Shown here in pieces: positions 1-11,130 of a stretch of DNA of 64,000 nucleotides. Below the pieces are notes generated by a model. It saw only the letters and a program-made list of their open reading frames with translations, was not told the DNA's origin and searched no databases. The translations under genes were made by a program, and so were the position numbers. Source of the DNA: Voacanga thouarsii (Eukaryota > Streptophyta > Magnoliopsida > Gentianales > Apocynaceae); contig JANUWF010001937.1 of assembly GCA_026120185.1 (NCBI GenBank), positions 2,790,001-2,854,000 of the forward strand, written 5' to 3'. The number at the start of each line of letters is the position of its first letter. Positions within the stretch are counted from its first letter, which is position 1.

Positions 1-1260
1 AACTTTGTTGTCATACATGGAATTTATTTCAGACTTCATGGCTTCAAGCCATTTGTCAGATTCTGAACTATTCAAAACTTCTTCGTAAGTGGTAGGCTCA
101 TCTTTTTCTATGAGCGATACGTCATTGTGGTCAGTAATGAGAAATCCATATATCTTAGGTGCCACTCCTATTCTACTTGACCTACGAGATTCTTTTGTAG
201 TAGAAGGTTCATCTATTTGATCAATAAACTCGGGATCAACTAGTTGATCATTATTTGTTTGGGCTTCTTGAACTTCACTAAGTTCAACCTTGCTCCTAAT
301 ATCTCCCTTAAGCATGAATTCCTTCGCTAGGAAAATAACATGCCTTGAAACAAACACTTTGTTTTCAATAGAGAGATAGAAATAATATCCATGAGATTCT
401 TTTGGATATCTAATAAACAAGCACTTGTCAAATTTATTTTCTAATTTGTCTGATTTTATCCTCTTCATATAAGCAGGACATTCCCAAATTCTCATGTGAC
501 TTAGCTTTAGTCTTTGACCATAAAATAACTCAAATGGGGTAGTGTCAACTGCATTTGATGGAATTCTTTTAGTATGTAAATGGTGGTTTATAGTGCAAAT
601 CCCTAAAATGATTTTAGTAGATCCACAAAAGCCATCAGGGATCGAACTATATCTAATAAAGTTCAATTCCTTCTCTCAGATACACTATTATGCTAAGGTG
701 TATATGGCGGAGTCTATTGAGATAATATCCCATTATCTCTAAGATAACTTAGAAACTTATAACTTAACTATTCTCCTCCTAGATTGGATCTTAGAGTTTT
801 AATACTCTTACCAAGTTGTTTTTCTACTTCAGTTCTAAATTCTTTGAACTTGTCAAAGGTTTCAGATTTGTATTTTATTAAATATAAATACCCAAATAGA
901 GAATAATCATCAATAAAGGTAATAAAGTATTGATAACCCCCCTTGTATTAGTTCCAATATTTGCTTAGCCCTTTCCCCTTTCTTAAAAAAGAGGTTTTAT
1001 TCTTTTTTAGTAAGCAAGATTCACAAGTCTCATATTATTCAAAATCAAACGAGCTTAAGTCACCACACTTATGTAATTTCAAAATGCAATTCTTATTACA
1101 TGGCCTACACAACAATGTTATAAGTAGGATGGGTTTGTGTTACCTTTTCTTGGCGCTTTATTGTTTATATTGAGAACTTGATTTCTCATTTCTAGAACAT
1201 ATAAACCATTGATCAAAGTTGCAGTTCTATAATGGATATCATTTAATGAAAAAGAACAAT
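1..1260 (-). pseudogene. C0 integrase and integrase-RT linker, degenerate
   Basis: The minus strand encodes the pieces of a copia integrase. Around 1000-1250 are the end of protease and the zinc-binding region (a YETCESCLL-like segment). Around 340-560 is the C-terminal part, with PFELFYGQRL, a RIWECPAY segment and an FVSRHVIF segment. At 1-200 the reading frame is open and gives DEPTTYEEVL then WLEAMKSEINSMYDNKV, the conserved sequence just before copia reverse transcriptase. Several stops and frameshifts lie between 560 and 1260, so no integrase could be made. The protein would have joined cDNA to host DNA in the nucleus. Confidence 0.75.
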
Positions 1261-1276
1261 TTTTATTCTTAAAATT

Positions 1277-1873
1277 TTAAAAAAATCTAAGCAAGTCTAA
1301 ATAAACAACTGAAATAATATTTTTAAATAAAACTGGTACATAACAACACTTTTGTAATTCTAGAATTAATCGAAATTGCAGGTGAAGATGATAAGTCCCT
1401 ACGACAAATGCAGCAACCTTTGCTCTATTTGTTATACGAAGGTCCACATCACCTTTCTCCAGCTTCCTACTACTCTTTAGTCCCTTATTATTGCACAAAT
1501 GAGATCCACATCTAGTATTCAATATCCATATCTCATTGTTAAAGACAATATTATTCTCAATCATAAATATACCAGGAGTAGAAGTAAAAATACTTGCAAT
1601 GTCTAAGTATTTAACATTCTCTAAGTAGCCTTTGCAGTTGTGTCTCCAGTGGCCCATTTTCTCACAATGGTGATATGAGCCTTCGACAGCTGTCTCCTTC
1701 TTCTTTACACCACCGTTAGATTTAATTGGATTCATCTTCTTCTTTTTGGAAACATTTTTCTTTTTAGAAGAAGGATTAACCAATAAGACTACACTATGTT
1801 CTTTCTTCATAGTAGACTCCACAGTCTTAAGAAGGTTGATCAACTCAGGTATTGTAGTCTTAATCTTATTCAT
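1277..1873 (-). pseudogene. C0 gag C-terminus and protease, inactive
   Basis: This 198-residue frame continues the gag frame directly upstream; the two are separated by one in-frame stop at 1874-1876. It holds a lysine-rich stretch (residues 28-60), then a zinc knuckle whose first cysteine has become tyrosine (YHHCEKMGHWRHNC). The protease region follows: WILNTRCGSHLC, where the family has WILDTGCGSH. The catalytic Asp is therefore Asn and the following Gly is Arg, so the protease is dead. The end of the frame (the IISVVYLDLL segment) is typical of the protease-integrase junction in copia polyproteins. Confidence 0.8.
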
Positions 1874-2402
1874 CTAGTAGTTCATAACAAATTGTGAAAA
1901 ACTAATTGACAAAGATTGAAGAATTAAGTCTTTACTTAATTCGTGATCCATAGTAAACCCAAGTGACCCAAACTTCTCAATTAACCCTTGCATTTTAAGT
2001 CCATGAGTGGCTACCGAAGTGCTTTCTACCATCTTAGAACGGAATAACTGCTTAGACATCTTATATCTCTCCATTCTTGTTTGCTTATCAAAAAGCTCTC
2101 TTAGATGGAAGATAATAGTATAAGCGTCCATATGCTCTTGTTGTTTTTGAAGCTCAGCGGTCATTGACGCCGTCATTATACAAGATGCTGTGTTGCTGTC
2201 CTCTTTATGCTTCTTAGGGACTTCATGCTTTTTAGCAAGAGTATCATTAGTTGGTGGTGGAATTGAAGCATCTAACACGTATAGAAACTTTTTCGGTTTA
2301 AGGACAATTATCAAATTTTTATACTAGTCCAAGAAGTTTGATTCGGTGAGCTTATTTGTTTCCAAAAATGCTACGCAAGTTCAAATTTGTTGTCATGATG
2401 CA
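1874..2402 (-). pseudogene. C0 gag N-terminal part
   Basis: This is the capsid part of a copia gag. From 2314 downward the frame is open and has the usual NL.IVLK...LYVLD start, the MTASMTAELQKQQEHMDAYTI segment and the GHKMQGLIEKF-type segment (here HGLKMQGLIEKFGSLG). The true start is further upstream near 2402, where the minus strand reads ATG ACA ACA AAT. Between there and 2314 an indel and a TGG-to-TAG stop break the conserved KLTE.NFLDWYKNL block. The protein would have packaged element RNA into cytoplasmic particles. Confidence 0.75.
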
Positions 2403-3720
2403 AATGGCCTAGGTGAAAGATAAGAGTTATTAGACTATGTATACGCAAATGAAATGCATTTAATTAGGTCTTTAATTATACACGTATTTAACCTACTATT
2501 TTTTTCAAATCAATAGCCCTCACTATTGACTTGGAAAAGCCCGGTGGAAGTTTTTCTAGTGGTCCGGTATCCAAATTCTTTAAGAATGACTTTATATATG
2601 CCCAACAAACCACCCTTAAGTTCAAAGGTAGGTATCCAATACCAATTGCATCAAATATAACTATCAGATCGTTAGGTGATTAACATCTTTTAACCTTAAA
2701 GCATTTAGTGCTACCCCGACTTAGCGTCTAATATTCTGTATGCTTGGGTCTGCCTAACTGGGATAAAAATATTAGTTAAATCTAAACCATTAACCAGGAA
2801 TCATATTCCATAGTTTGAACATGCTTAATATCGAGTAATTTTAGGTATACCAAACAACCTAATCTTGAAAAAGAACTTTCGTTCTTTCTATATTAACGAA
2901 AGACATTAGATTTAATGTTGTTTGAGAGATTTTAATTATTTAATGAATAGTCTCATTTTTTAGATGCAAAATATCAACACTTTGACATAATTGTAATAGA
3001 CTCAATTACATGGTTTGGTTATGGACTTTTTCAAATTAATTTTCTTGAGCCAAGATAGAAATTAATTTTCATGACCTATGTGTTCATGCATGTTTTGAGA
3101 AGAAAGTCTTACCATCTTCTTGCTTCGCCTTGGTTGCCATCTCCATAGATTTATAAAATAATTTTTAATCTAATTTAACCTATGTAATCTAATTACATAA
3201 TTCCTAATAAAGAAACATCGAGTTATATTTGAGAAGAATTTGATGAGAAGAGAAGTTACAGAGAAATACAGGACACACAAACCATATTTATTCAAAACAA
3301 AGCGATAAAATACATGACACAATTTAAATAAATCAAATTAATTTGGTCTAAATCCATAACCAAGCCATCATGCCAATATAATGCTTCAAACACATTAAGC
3401 AAAAATAAATAAATAAATATGCATCAAATATTAAATTCTAAAATTATTATTTTAGAAATTTAATTAATTAATCCCAAAATCAAATTTTGGGAAAAATCTT
3501 GGGGTCCTTTTGAAATAAAATATTTCAGTGGGTCCTAGAAGAAAGAACTAGAAAACTAGCGGTCAAACACGTGAAGATTGAAACTTAAAAATATATATAT
3601 TTTTTGGCTTTCAATTAAAGACAATTTCCAATCCAATCAATTGGAACAAATGTTGAATTGCAATCAATTCAAGATTCAGTCAACCACATTGTATAGAAAA
3701 AGGAAATTCTTTTGGAATAT

Positions 3721-3870
3721 AATATTAGCCACACAAGCCTCCCAAGGATGTCTATCATCCTCCCAAGGATGCAAGCTAAATAACATTGGTATTGGATTAT
3801 AATATTAGCCACAAGCCTCCCAAGGATGTTTATCATCCTTCCAAGGCTGCAAGCTAAATAACGTTGGTTT
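3721..3870. repeat. Tandem duplication in C0 leader
   Basis: Two adjacent copies, 3721-3800 and 3801-3870, both start AATATTAGCC and share CTCCCAAGGATG, a second CCAAGG..GC and AAGCTAAATAAC..TGG. The second copy is 10 bp shorter. Confidence 0.8.
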
Positions 3871-3873
3871 GCA

Positions 3874-4197
3874 GAAACAATTTCAGCAAAACGGTTGAAA
3901 CAATTTCAATTTTTTTTTCTAGGCTAAAACAATTTCAGCAAAAATTGTCTTCTTTCAAAATTTTCCTGTTGAAACAATTTCAATTTTTTTTTTTACTAAA
4001 ACAATTTCAGAAAAAAAATTTCTTTTGAAAATTTTCTTTTCGGTTCTTTCCTTTTCAGCTTCAGTTTTCTTAACTAATTTAAGGTAACAAAACCTCTTTT
4101 TTTTTTCTCTCTCTCTCTTTTTTGTAGAATCAATGTCTGTGAATTAAAAGGAAACAATTTCTACAATATACTGAAACCAATTTTAGTAATTAATACA

Positions 4198-4235
<38 letters not shown>

Positions 4236-4381
4236 TAACCTACTAAAATAAAAATTTTCAAAAAATAAAGTTTTATATGAAACAATTTTTATGGAACCGA
4301 ATATAATTTTGAAACTATTTCTAATTTTAAAATATTTATGAGACAATTTCATAACGTTAAATTTATTTTGAAATAATTTCA
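3874..4381. repeat. Cluster of GAAACAATTTC motifs
   Basis: The 11-mer GAAACAATTTC, or a form with one to three changes, occurs about eleven times in 510 bp, at about 3874, 3897, 3926, 3971, 3998, 4151, 4173, 4280, 4312, 4343 and 4370. The motif is close to its own reverse complement. The cluster ends about 35 bp from the primer site. No known function is assigned. Confidence 0.6.
4199..4238. repeat. TA dinucleotide microsatellite
   Basis: A nearly pure TA run of about 40 bp, broken by one C. Confidence 0.9.
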
Positions 4382-4416
4382 AAATATTAATAAAATTCAT
4401 AAAACACATCCGAGAT

Positions 4417-4429
4417 GGCTCTAATACCA
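4417..4429 (-). promoter_or_regulatory. Primer-binding site of C0 (tRNA-iMet type)
   Basis: The minus strand reads TGGTATTAGAGCC, one base away from the usual copia site TGGTATCAGAGCC, which is complementary to the 3' end of initiator tRNA-Met. It lies one base inside the LTR border at 4431. Confidence 0.85.
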
Positions 4430-4430
4430 C

Positions 4431-4534
4431 TGTTGGATTTCGATCATTCAAGCCAGTTTACACACAGCGAAAAAATAAAATGAAATCGACTAAAAGGATC
4501 ACTCGTATGTGATTAAAAGGATCGTGCAAACTAG
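4431..4534 (-). repeat. Truncated 5' LTR of C0
   Basis: It starts (plus strand) TGTTGGATTTCGATCATTCA and is clearly related to the first 110 bp of the solo LTR at 4979. It ends abruptly at about 4534, where the sequence becomes Athila LTR sequence matching about 28430 onward. Confidence 0.75.
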
Positions 4535-7097
4535 TTTTCTTCCTTGCAATCTTCCTTTGGGTGCCCCTTTTTCCTCTTCAAATCACCTTTAATATTCTCT
4601 TCTTGGCCTTCTTTTGTGGCTCCAATGGGTTTTCTCAGAGTTTTTCTTCTATTTTCTCTTACCTCCCACTTTTTATCTTTAAAAAAAAAAAAAGAGTATG
4701 TATGGGTTAGGAAGGAAACCCCCTCAAATCTGCAAAACAAAATGTCATTTGCGTTGTTGCACGGTGCCGATGGAAAATGGATTACACATTGTAGTGCATG
4801 CTTGATGCTTTAGGCTTTTTTCGAAATGACGTTATGGCTTTTGATTTCTTTATATGCTATAAACGTGCATGACACCATGACTAGTAAGATGCACGACACC
4901 ATTAGGCTTCAGGATCCCTAATATTTCTAACTTCTAAACTTGCATGGTGCTGTGCCGTATGGTATGTATAGCACCATTTGTTAGATTTCAATCATGCAAA
5001 CCAATTTACACGCATCGGAAAAATAAATGAAAACCACGCAATGGATCACTCGTATGTAATTTAAACGGATCATGAGAAGGGAAGAAAAATTAATTACCTC
5101 AAAACGCAGATTTTTAAAAATTTTCTTCTACGCAAATCCTCTTCAAAAGTCAATCCATCGAGCCACCAAGTTCCAATAATAGGAATTTCTCTAATATTGA
5201 TCCACACGAAGAATGTACTCAAAACCACCAAAACCTATGGTAGTAGAATAATGCTTGGTAGCTTTATGATTAATTTAATTGGGAAGAAATTGTTTTCTTT
5301 TTCTTTCAAAAAGAAAAGGAAGGAGAAAAAACTTTCTGTGCTACGTGTTAAATTGCATCAACTTACGGCAGCAATTTTCATATATATAAAGAATAAAATT
5401 CTATATTTTATGAATAGGAAACTAATTTTCTTTTTTCCACAAAATAACCACCATAAGAAAGGAAAAAGAACACATAACTTTCTTAATTCCTTTTAGGAAA
5501 CAAAGAATTTTTTTTCCTTTTTTTTTTCTCTCTTTTCAATTATAGGCTTGGGAATTTCAAGAATTGCAATTAGGCCTTATGAATTATAACAAGTTTATAA
5601 TTCACTTATAGGGATTTAATAATTTTAATTCAACCCCAAATATTTATGACACTTTATAATTAGAGCATAATAATTATTTCTTCTGACAAATTAACCCCCT
5701 ATAATATTATCAAATAATATTTTGAGTACCAATTCCTATATTGTGTGTGACCTATTAGGTTTTTCTAGTCATTTGGTAGCTAATATGAATTAATTCTATC
5801 ATAATAGAATTAATAATCATTTTAATAATTAAAATTAATTTCTTAATCTAATTAGGATTAAATTTATTAATTCTCTAGTTAATAAATCCATATTTCATAG
5901 ATTATGAACGGTATCTAGCAATACATCATGACCATCCACAAATCTAGAAAGTTAAGTGGCTTGACATAAATCTTTCAACAGCGAAATGTTAGTGCAATAA
6001 ATTCCTTTCATCATACAATATCTCATTCGGTTTAAAGTACAGAACTAGTGCTAACTCCCTCTACAATATTAATTAATTCTGGCCCAAATATTTAGTACTT
6101 GTTCCTGGAATCCATTACTCATCATGTGTATCAATTGGAACTATTTTTAACACATAGTCGTCTTGGCCAAAGACTTCTTCAGTAATGATTCCTACAAGTG
6201 GCCATGAGATATTCACTCATACTACTCAGAATGGTGAATCCTTTATTGACCCTCTCAACTACTTTCGTTTACTTCACATTGTACCCAATGTCCATCCTAT
6301 AGGTTGTTTTATAAGGACTCCAGTGATTGGAATCAAAGTACAATGCTTAACAAATAAAGTATCTTAGAGTTCTCAAGCCTAAAGATACTTGCACATTTGT
6401 TATAATGAGATTCTATCACTGGCAGTAAATAGTTATCCATGTGATTATTTCACAGTTAGGTTATCCAATATACTTGGTCAAATAATAAGCATTCACGTGT
6501 TAACTTTGAGTATTACAATACTCACGAAAGTGAGAATCACCACTTGATCAAATCAAGAAGTATGACACGTGATAATCTTAACGTATTAATGATATCTTAT
6601 ATCATTAATACTATGACCAGGGATAATTTAAGAACAAACACGTTCTAGTGTAGTAAGAACCTCACATCACAATTTCTATCATGATTTCCTTAACACAGTG
6701 TTTGTACTCGAGACTTTATCGAACAATTTTTTGTATACATGAACATATAGAATAAAGAAACTGAAAGATAAAGAATTCATTTTATGGATTTAATGTGCAA
6801 AATACACTGTATAAATGATTGCTTCTAGGGCACTTTCGTAACACCATGGGCCTCTAGATTTGTGTTTCCTGACCTTTTAGTTCTACACGCCACTATGCAG
6901 GACGAGAGTGACGACGTGATAGGTTTTTAGAGTTGTTTATTTTCAATCTTTTCTTCTTGAAATCTCTTCTTATTTCAACTCTCTTCACCCACATTAAGAA
7001 AAGAGAAAATAGGGAAGTTAAATAGTTGTCTATAATGAATTTTAAAAATTTAAACCTCCAATAATATATAAAATGTGCATGCAATAATCAAATATTA
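4535..7097 (-). repeat. 3' LTR of GA1, truncated and split by a solo LTR
   Basis: The pieces 4535-4973 and 6849-7097 (about 0.7 kb together) match, in the same order, 28430-29124 in the 5' LTR of GA1. Shared blocks are CTTCCTTGCAATCTTCCTTT, GGCTTCAGGATCCCTA and CTCTTCTTATTTCAACT. The first about 1 kb (U5 side) is missing. The minus-strand LTR start reads TAATATTTGATT here against TGATGTTTGATC in the 5' LTR, so the terminal TG has mutated. Confidence 0.75.
4979..6843 (-). mobile_element. Solo copia LTR of the C0 family
   Basis: 1865 bp with ends TGTTAG...GTAACA, flanked by CCATT (4974-4978) and CCATG (6844-6848), a 5-bp target duplication with one change. The uninterrupted site is visible in the other GA1 LTR near 28868. 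Its first 110 bp match the 5' LTR of C0, so orientation is minus. There is no internal domain: recombination between two LTRs has removed it. Small ORFs inside (for example 5197-5496) have no family resemblance. I see no other feature in this stretch. Confidence 0.8.
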
Positions 7098-7112
7098 CTC
7101 CCCCACACTTAA
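7098..7112 (-). promoter_or_regulatory. Polypurine tract of GA1
   Basis: On the minus strand TAAGTGTGGGGGAG abuts the 3' LTR and is preceded by CACTGAGGACAAGTAAAAGT, the usual gypsy context. It primes plus-strand DNA synthesis. Confidence 0.8.
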
Positions 7113-8480
7113 ACTTTTACTTGTCCTCAGTGAAATATTCACTATATAAAAGCACTCTACGCAAAAAGCATGTATATCAATAGTAGATTCTTGGCAACAA
7201 TGACTATTATAGAAAAGATATTCATTTTCTATTGAGATAGAAATTTAGTGCGAGTTCATTCAATAAGGCAAAACTTGTGCAAACATATATATTTGAATAG
7301 ATAAAACCAAAGCCGTCGATGTTAGATTAAAAAAGTCTATATTTATTCAAAAAGTGTCATCCCATTTTACAAGTCAACAATATGAGTCAATTAATTCATG
7401 TAATAGTAGGGAATCATGAGTTACTTATGTTTTTTTACTTCCAAAAATTGCTGCAGTCCAAGTAGTAAATAAAAGATTGGTCTATGTGCTCACTTTTGTA
7501 AGATAATATAATTACTAAATTGAGATAAAATGAAAGATTTTCAACTTTTACATTACCCTCTAGTCTCATTTTCTTTTTATTGCAATATAATATAATTTCT
7601 TAATAATGATATAATAAAAGATTTTCAGCAATTGCATTACTTTACTCATTTCTCTCATGATTTTGTCCCAATCCACATTTACTTAAACCTAGAACAAGGA
7701 CTAGCTAGAAGATTATAGAATATAAACAAGTTAAAATTCCTTACATAAATTTTATCATAAGTTTCTTATCCAATCCTAAGAAATAAAATATCACCATGTT
7801 TATTAAAACATAGATAAGGTTCAGTTAAATTCTCAAGATCTAATTCATATCACATTAAATGTACATAATAACCCAAGAATATCCATTCAAAATAAACTTA
7901 TTCCAAGTGCTTATGTCAAGAGAAAAGAATAGTAATTCCAAAGGCGGGTTAAGATAAGCTAAAAATGGAAAACATTTAGCTCAATTTTTCACAAACTAAT
8001 TTTTAAACCATAAATAAAGCCCATAAATAATCCTGCAAAGAATATTCCCTAATCTCTCTCCCATACTTAAAATGGAAAATACTTTCATTGGTCGAAATGA
8101 TATGCAATGTGTACACAATGGGATGAAAATAATAATGAGGAAAGAATAAAAGTAAAACTCTCGAAGTGATTTGAAGTAAAACTCTCGAAGTGATTCGATG
8201 GTTAATGTGACTGGCAAGAAGAGAAGATCATCATCCATTAAGAGAATCACAGTTCTCTACATTCATCAAAAGATAATCACCAAATAATTAAGATAGATCA
8301 AAATAAAGTACCAGAGTGCTAAAAGTGAAATAAAATAAAAAATACTGAAATGTGATCCTACTAAATATAGAAAATCAGAATGAAAGGAAAAATAAGGTAA
8401 AGAAGAACTTGACTAAATAATGGGAGTGTCCATAGTATATAGGATGGAAGAAGCTTTTTCTCAATCACTAATTTCCTCTC
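7113..8480 (-). other. GA1 region between integrase and 3' LTR
   Basis: About 1.35 kb of AT-rich, non-coding sequence in the position where some Athila elements carry an env-like ORF. No ORF of useful length and no membrane-protein pattern can be seen, so any such gene is absent or decayed. A 24-bp perfect-looking tandem duplication (AGTAAAACTCTCGAAGTGAT unit) lies at 8151-8198. Confidence 0.5.
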
Positions 8481-8499
8481 CAAAATAGAGCTTTAATTT

Positions 8500-9660
8500 G
8501 TTTCCATTTACTCTAAATGTCCTTTTTTTGGGATGCGAAATTTCTACAGTGCCATGAGGAAAAACTCTATTCATCACAAATGGGCTAGACTATCTTGATT
8601 TCAGCTTCCTAGGAAAAAAAATCTCAGTCTTAAATTATAAAGCAATACTTGATCACCCTCCTTCAATTCCCAGTTTGGTAAAATATGCTCATTATGCCAT
8701 TGCTTAATTTTTTCCTTGTACAACTTATGGTTCTCAGAAGCTTCATTTCTCCACTCATCAAGTTTATATAGTTTGATTGAAATCTCGTTGCTCTTGCAAA
8801 ATCAAGATTGAAATTCACCAGCTTGATTGCCCAGAAAGCCATGTGTTCGATCTTTATTAGTAAATGACAAGATTTTCCAAAGATTAATTTATACGTGTGG
8901 TGCCTAAGGGAGTCTTATAAGCCGTTCTGTATGCCCATAAAGCATCATATAGTTTCTTGTTTCAATGCTTCCTTGTATAACTAAATATCTTCTCTAAAGT
9001 TCTCCTAAGCTCTCTATTGACTACTTCAACCTAACCACAGGTTTGGAGGTGATACGGAGTTGTAAGTTTATTGATAATACCAAGGTGAAGTAGTGTCTTT
9101 TCCAATTAGGTATTGCTGAAATGTTTTCCCCTATCACTTATTAGTACTCTTAGAATTCCAATTCAAGTAAAGAGTTTTTTAGAAAATAGACAACCACTCT
9201 TGCATCATTTGTTGGCAATGGCATATAATCTACAACCGCTAAGATATATTTACAGCCAAAAAAACTATGGACTAGTCCCATAAGGTTACTTCCCTAATAA
9301 TCAAATATCTCAAACACTTGCAAGATTGACAAAAGAATTTCATGGGCTTTAGAAATGTTACCTATCCTTTGACATCTATCATAGTTTCTTACAAATTGTG
9401 CGTGTCTTTGAGAATTATAGGCTAATAGAATCTAGATTCTAGGAATTTTCTTGTAGTCCTATTAGCATGATAGGGCCCACCTACTGGCCCCTTATGACAC
9501 TGGCAAATAATGTCCATACCCACATCTTGATCTATGTATCTTCTAATGATATTATTTGCAAAATAACTAAAAAGGAAAGGATCCTCCTAAAAGTAATATT
9601 TTGCATCTGAAAGAAATTTCTTTCCCTGTTGCGAAGTGTATTCCTTTGGAATAATCCCTA
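8500..9660 (-). pseudogene. GA1 integrase, degenerate
   Basis: The minus strand gives Athila integrase blocks in order, with stops and shifts between them. TPYHLQTCG.VEVVNREL lies near 9000-9060 (family TPYHPQTSGQVEVSNREL, next to the catalytic Glu). LYDALWAYRTAYKTPLGTT lies near 8880-8960. RKLKSR.SSPFVMNRVFPHGTVEI lies near 8530-8600. Catalytic residues upstream of 9060 are not confidently located. It is not functional. In the intact element it would insert cDNA; it follows RNase H in the polyprotein, as in all Ty3/gypsy elements. Confidence 0.75.
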
Positions 9661-9699
9661 CAGCAAGATAATTAGCAAAGTTAGCAAACCACGGAGAAG

Positions 9700-10200
9700 A
9701 TGAAATTTTAGTCCCAATCTATAACAGTTGTTCATCAAAAAAATTATCATGAATTTCAATTTCCTTTAAAAGCTCTAAATAGGGGTTATCTAATCTGGAC
9801 AAATGATCTACTGCAAGATTTTCAGCTCCCTTTTTTTTATCTTTGATCTCCAAATCAAAGTTCTGCAAAAGTAATACCTATCTTATCAGTTTAGGTTTAG
9901 AATCGTGCTTAGCAAGAAGGTATTTCAAAGCAGAATGATCAGTGTATACAATAATTTTAGACAAAACAAGGTAAGAATGAAATTTATCACCAAAAAAAAA
10001 AAAAATACTAGAGCAAGCATCTCTTTTTCTATAGTAGTGTAAATCCCTTGGGCATCAGTGAGAGTCTTACTTGCATAGTAAATTGGCTAGAAGTACTTTT
10101 CTTGCCTTTATCCAAGAACTATTCCCATTGCAAAATCACTAATGTCATTTATTAGTTTGAAGGTCAAAGACTAATTAGGGATGACCAAGATAGGAGAGTT
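9700..10200 (-). pseudogene. GA1 RNase H and connection region, degenerate
   Basis: Near 9720-9870 the minus strand is open and reads QNFDLEIKDKK then GAENLAVDHLSRLDNPYLEL, the conserved block between RNase H and integrase in Athila/Tat elements. The RNase H core at 9880-10200 is recognisable only in pieces ([15 protein letters not shown] segment near 9900-9925) and carries stops and an A-run indel near 9990-10003. Confidence 0.7.
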
Positions 10201-10206
10201 AGTCAA

Positions 10207-11130
10207 TTAGGATTTTGATTTATTGAAGGCTTGCAAACATTGCTCATCAAAGTTGAATAGGGCATCTTCTTCTAGAAAAGAGGTGAGTGGCTTGGAAATT
10301 TTTGAAAAATCCTTGACAAATCTTCTGTAGAAACCTATGTGACCTAGAAAATTTCTAATTGCTCTCACAAATGACGATAGAGGAAGTTTCTGAATAATTT
10401 CAATCTTTGCTCTATCAGATTCCAAACCCTTACTCAAAATTTTATGCCCTAGAACAAAACCTTCCTTTACCATAGAATGACATTTCTCCTAATTTGTCAC
10501 AAGATTCGTTTATTTGCATCCCTAGAGAACTCGTTCCAAATTCCTCAAACATAATTTAAAAGAGCCCCCAAAAATAGAAAAATCATCAATAAATAGCTCC
10601 TTTGTGCCACCCATTAATCCTTCAAATATAGCCATCATGCACTTTTGAAAGGTTCTGAGACCATTGTAATGTCCAAAGGGTATATACCTATAGACAAAAG
10701 TCCCAAAAGGGTAAGTGAATGTCATTTTCTCTTGGTTTTTAGGAGCAATGGGAATTTGAAAATAGCTTATTAAAAAAATAATAGTATGTATGCCCAGCTA
10801 GCCTTTCTAGCATTTGATCAATAAAAGGAAGTAGGAAATGATCTTTTCTTATGGCTTCATTTGACTTCTGATAGTCGATGCACATTTTCCAACCTATTAC
10901 AAGTCTGGTGGGTATGAGCTAATTTTTCTTATTAGGAACCATAGTCATAGCTCATTTCTTGGGAACCACTTGGGTTAGAATCACCCACATGCTATCTGAG
11001 ATATGATACATAATACATGAATCCAAAAACTTGATCACTTCTCCTTTAACCACCTATTTTATATTCAGATTTAGTGTTCTTTGGGGTTACACCACCAGCG
11101 TAGCACCTTTCTCCAATAAGATCTTATGTA
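10207..11130 (-). pseudogene. GA1 reverse transcriptase, degenerate
   Basis: In minus-strand order: the fingers at about 10850-11130 (HKILLEKGAT, the VPKK segment, IPTRLVIGWKMCIDYQKSN, RKDHFLLPFIDQMLERLAGH); the palm at 10522-10725 (TFTYPFGTFVYR, FQKCMMAIFEGLMGG, FIDDFSIFGGSF); and the thumb/connection at 10207-10473 (MVKEGFVLGHKI, FLGHIGFYRRFVKDFSKI). The two catalytic Asp of the DD motif are kept, but stops and a frameshift near 10730-10780 break the gene. Motifs are those of the Athila lineage. Shorter ORFs on the plus strand are shadows. Confidence 0.85.

Larger units (their letters stand above)
2403..4416 (-). other. C0 5' leader between primer site and gag
   Basis: About 2 kb of non-coding sequence separates the primer site from gag, an unusually long leader for copia. 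It is AT-rich and has no ORF of note on either strand. It contains an 80/70-bp tandem duplication, a cluster of GAAACAATTTC motifs next to the primer site and a TA microsatellite, each listed separately. I see nothing else recognisable between 2403 and 3720. An old insertion that I cannot delimit is possible. Confidence 0.5.
1..4534 (-). mobile_element. Truncated Ty1/copia retrotransposon C0
   Basis: Read on the minus strand, this is a copia element in the order 5' LTR piece (4431-4534), primer site (4417-4429), long leader, gag, protease, integrase, and the linker leading into reverse transcriptase. The window edge cuts it inside the linker, so RT, RNase H and the 3' LTR lie outside. The right end of its 5' LTR is cut off against Athila LTR sequence. 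The full LTR length of the family is probably about 1.9 kb, judged from the solo LTR of the same family at 4979-6843. Genes are degenerate. Lineage within copia is not assigned. Confidence 0.85.

Noticed and set aside
7113..8480. Possible env-like gene of the Athila element
   Set aside because: Right position, but no ORF beyond 84 residues and no signal peptide or membrane-span pattern.
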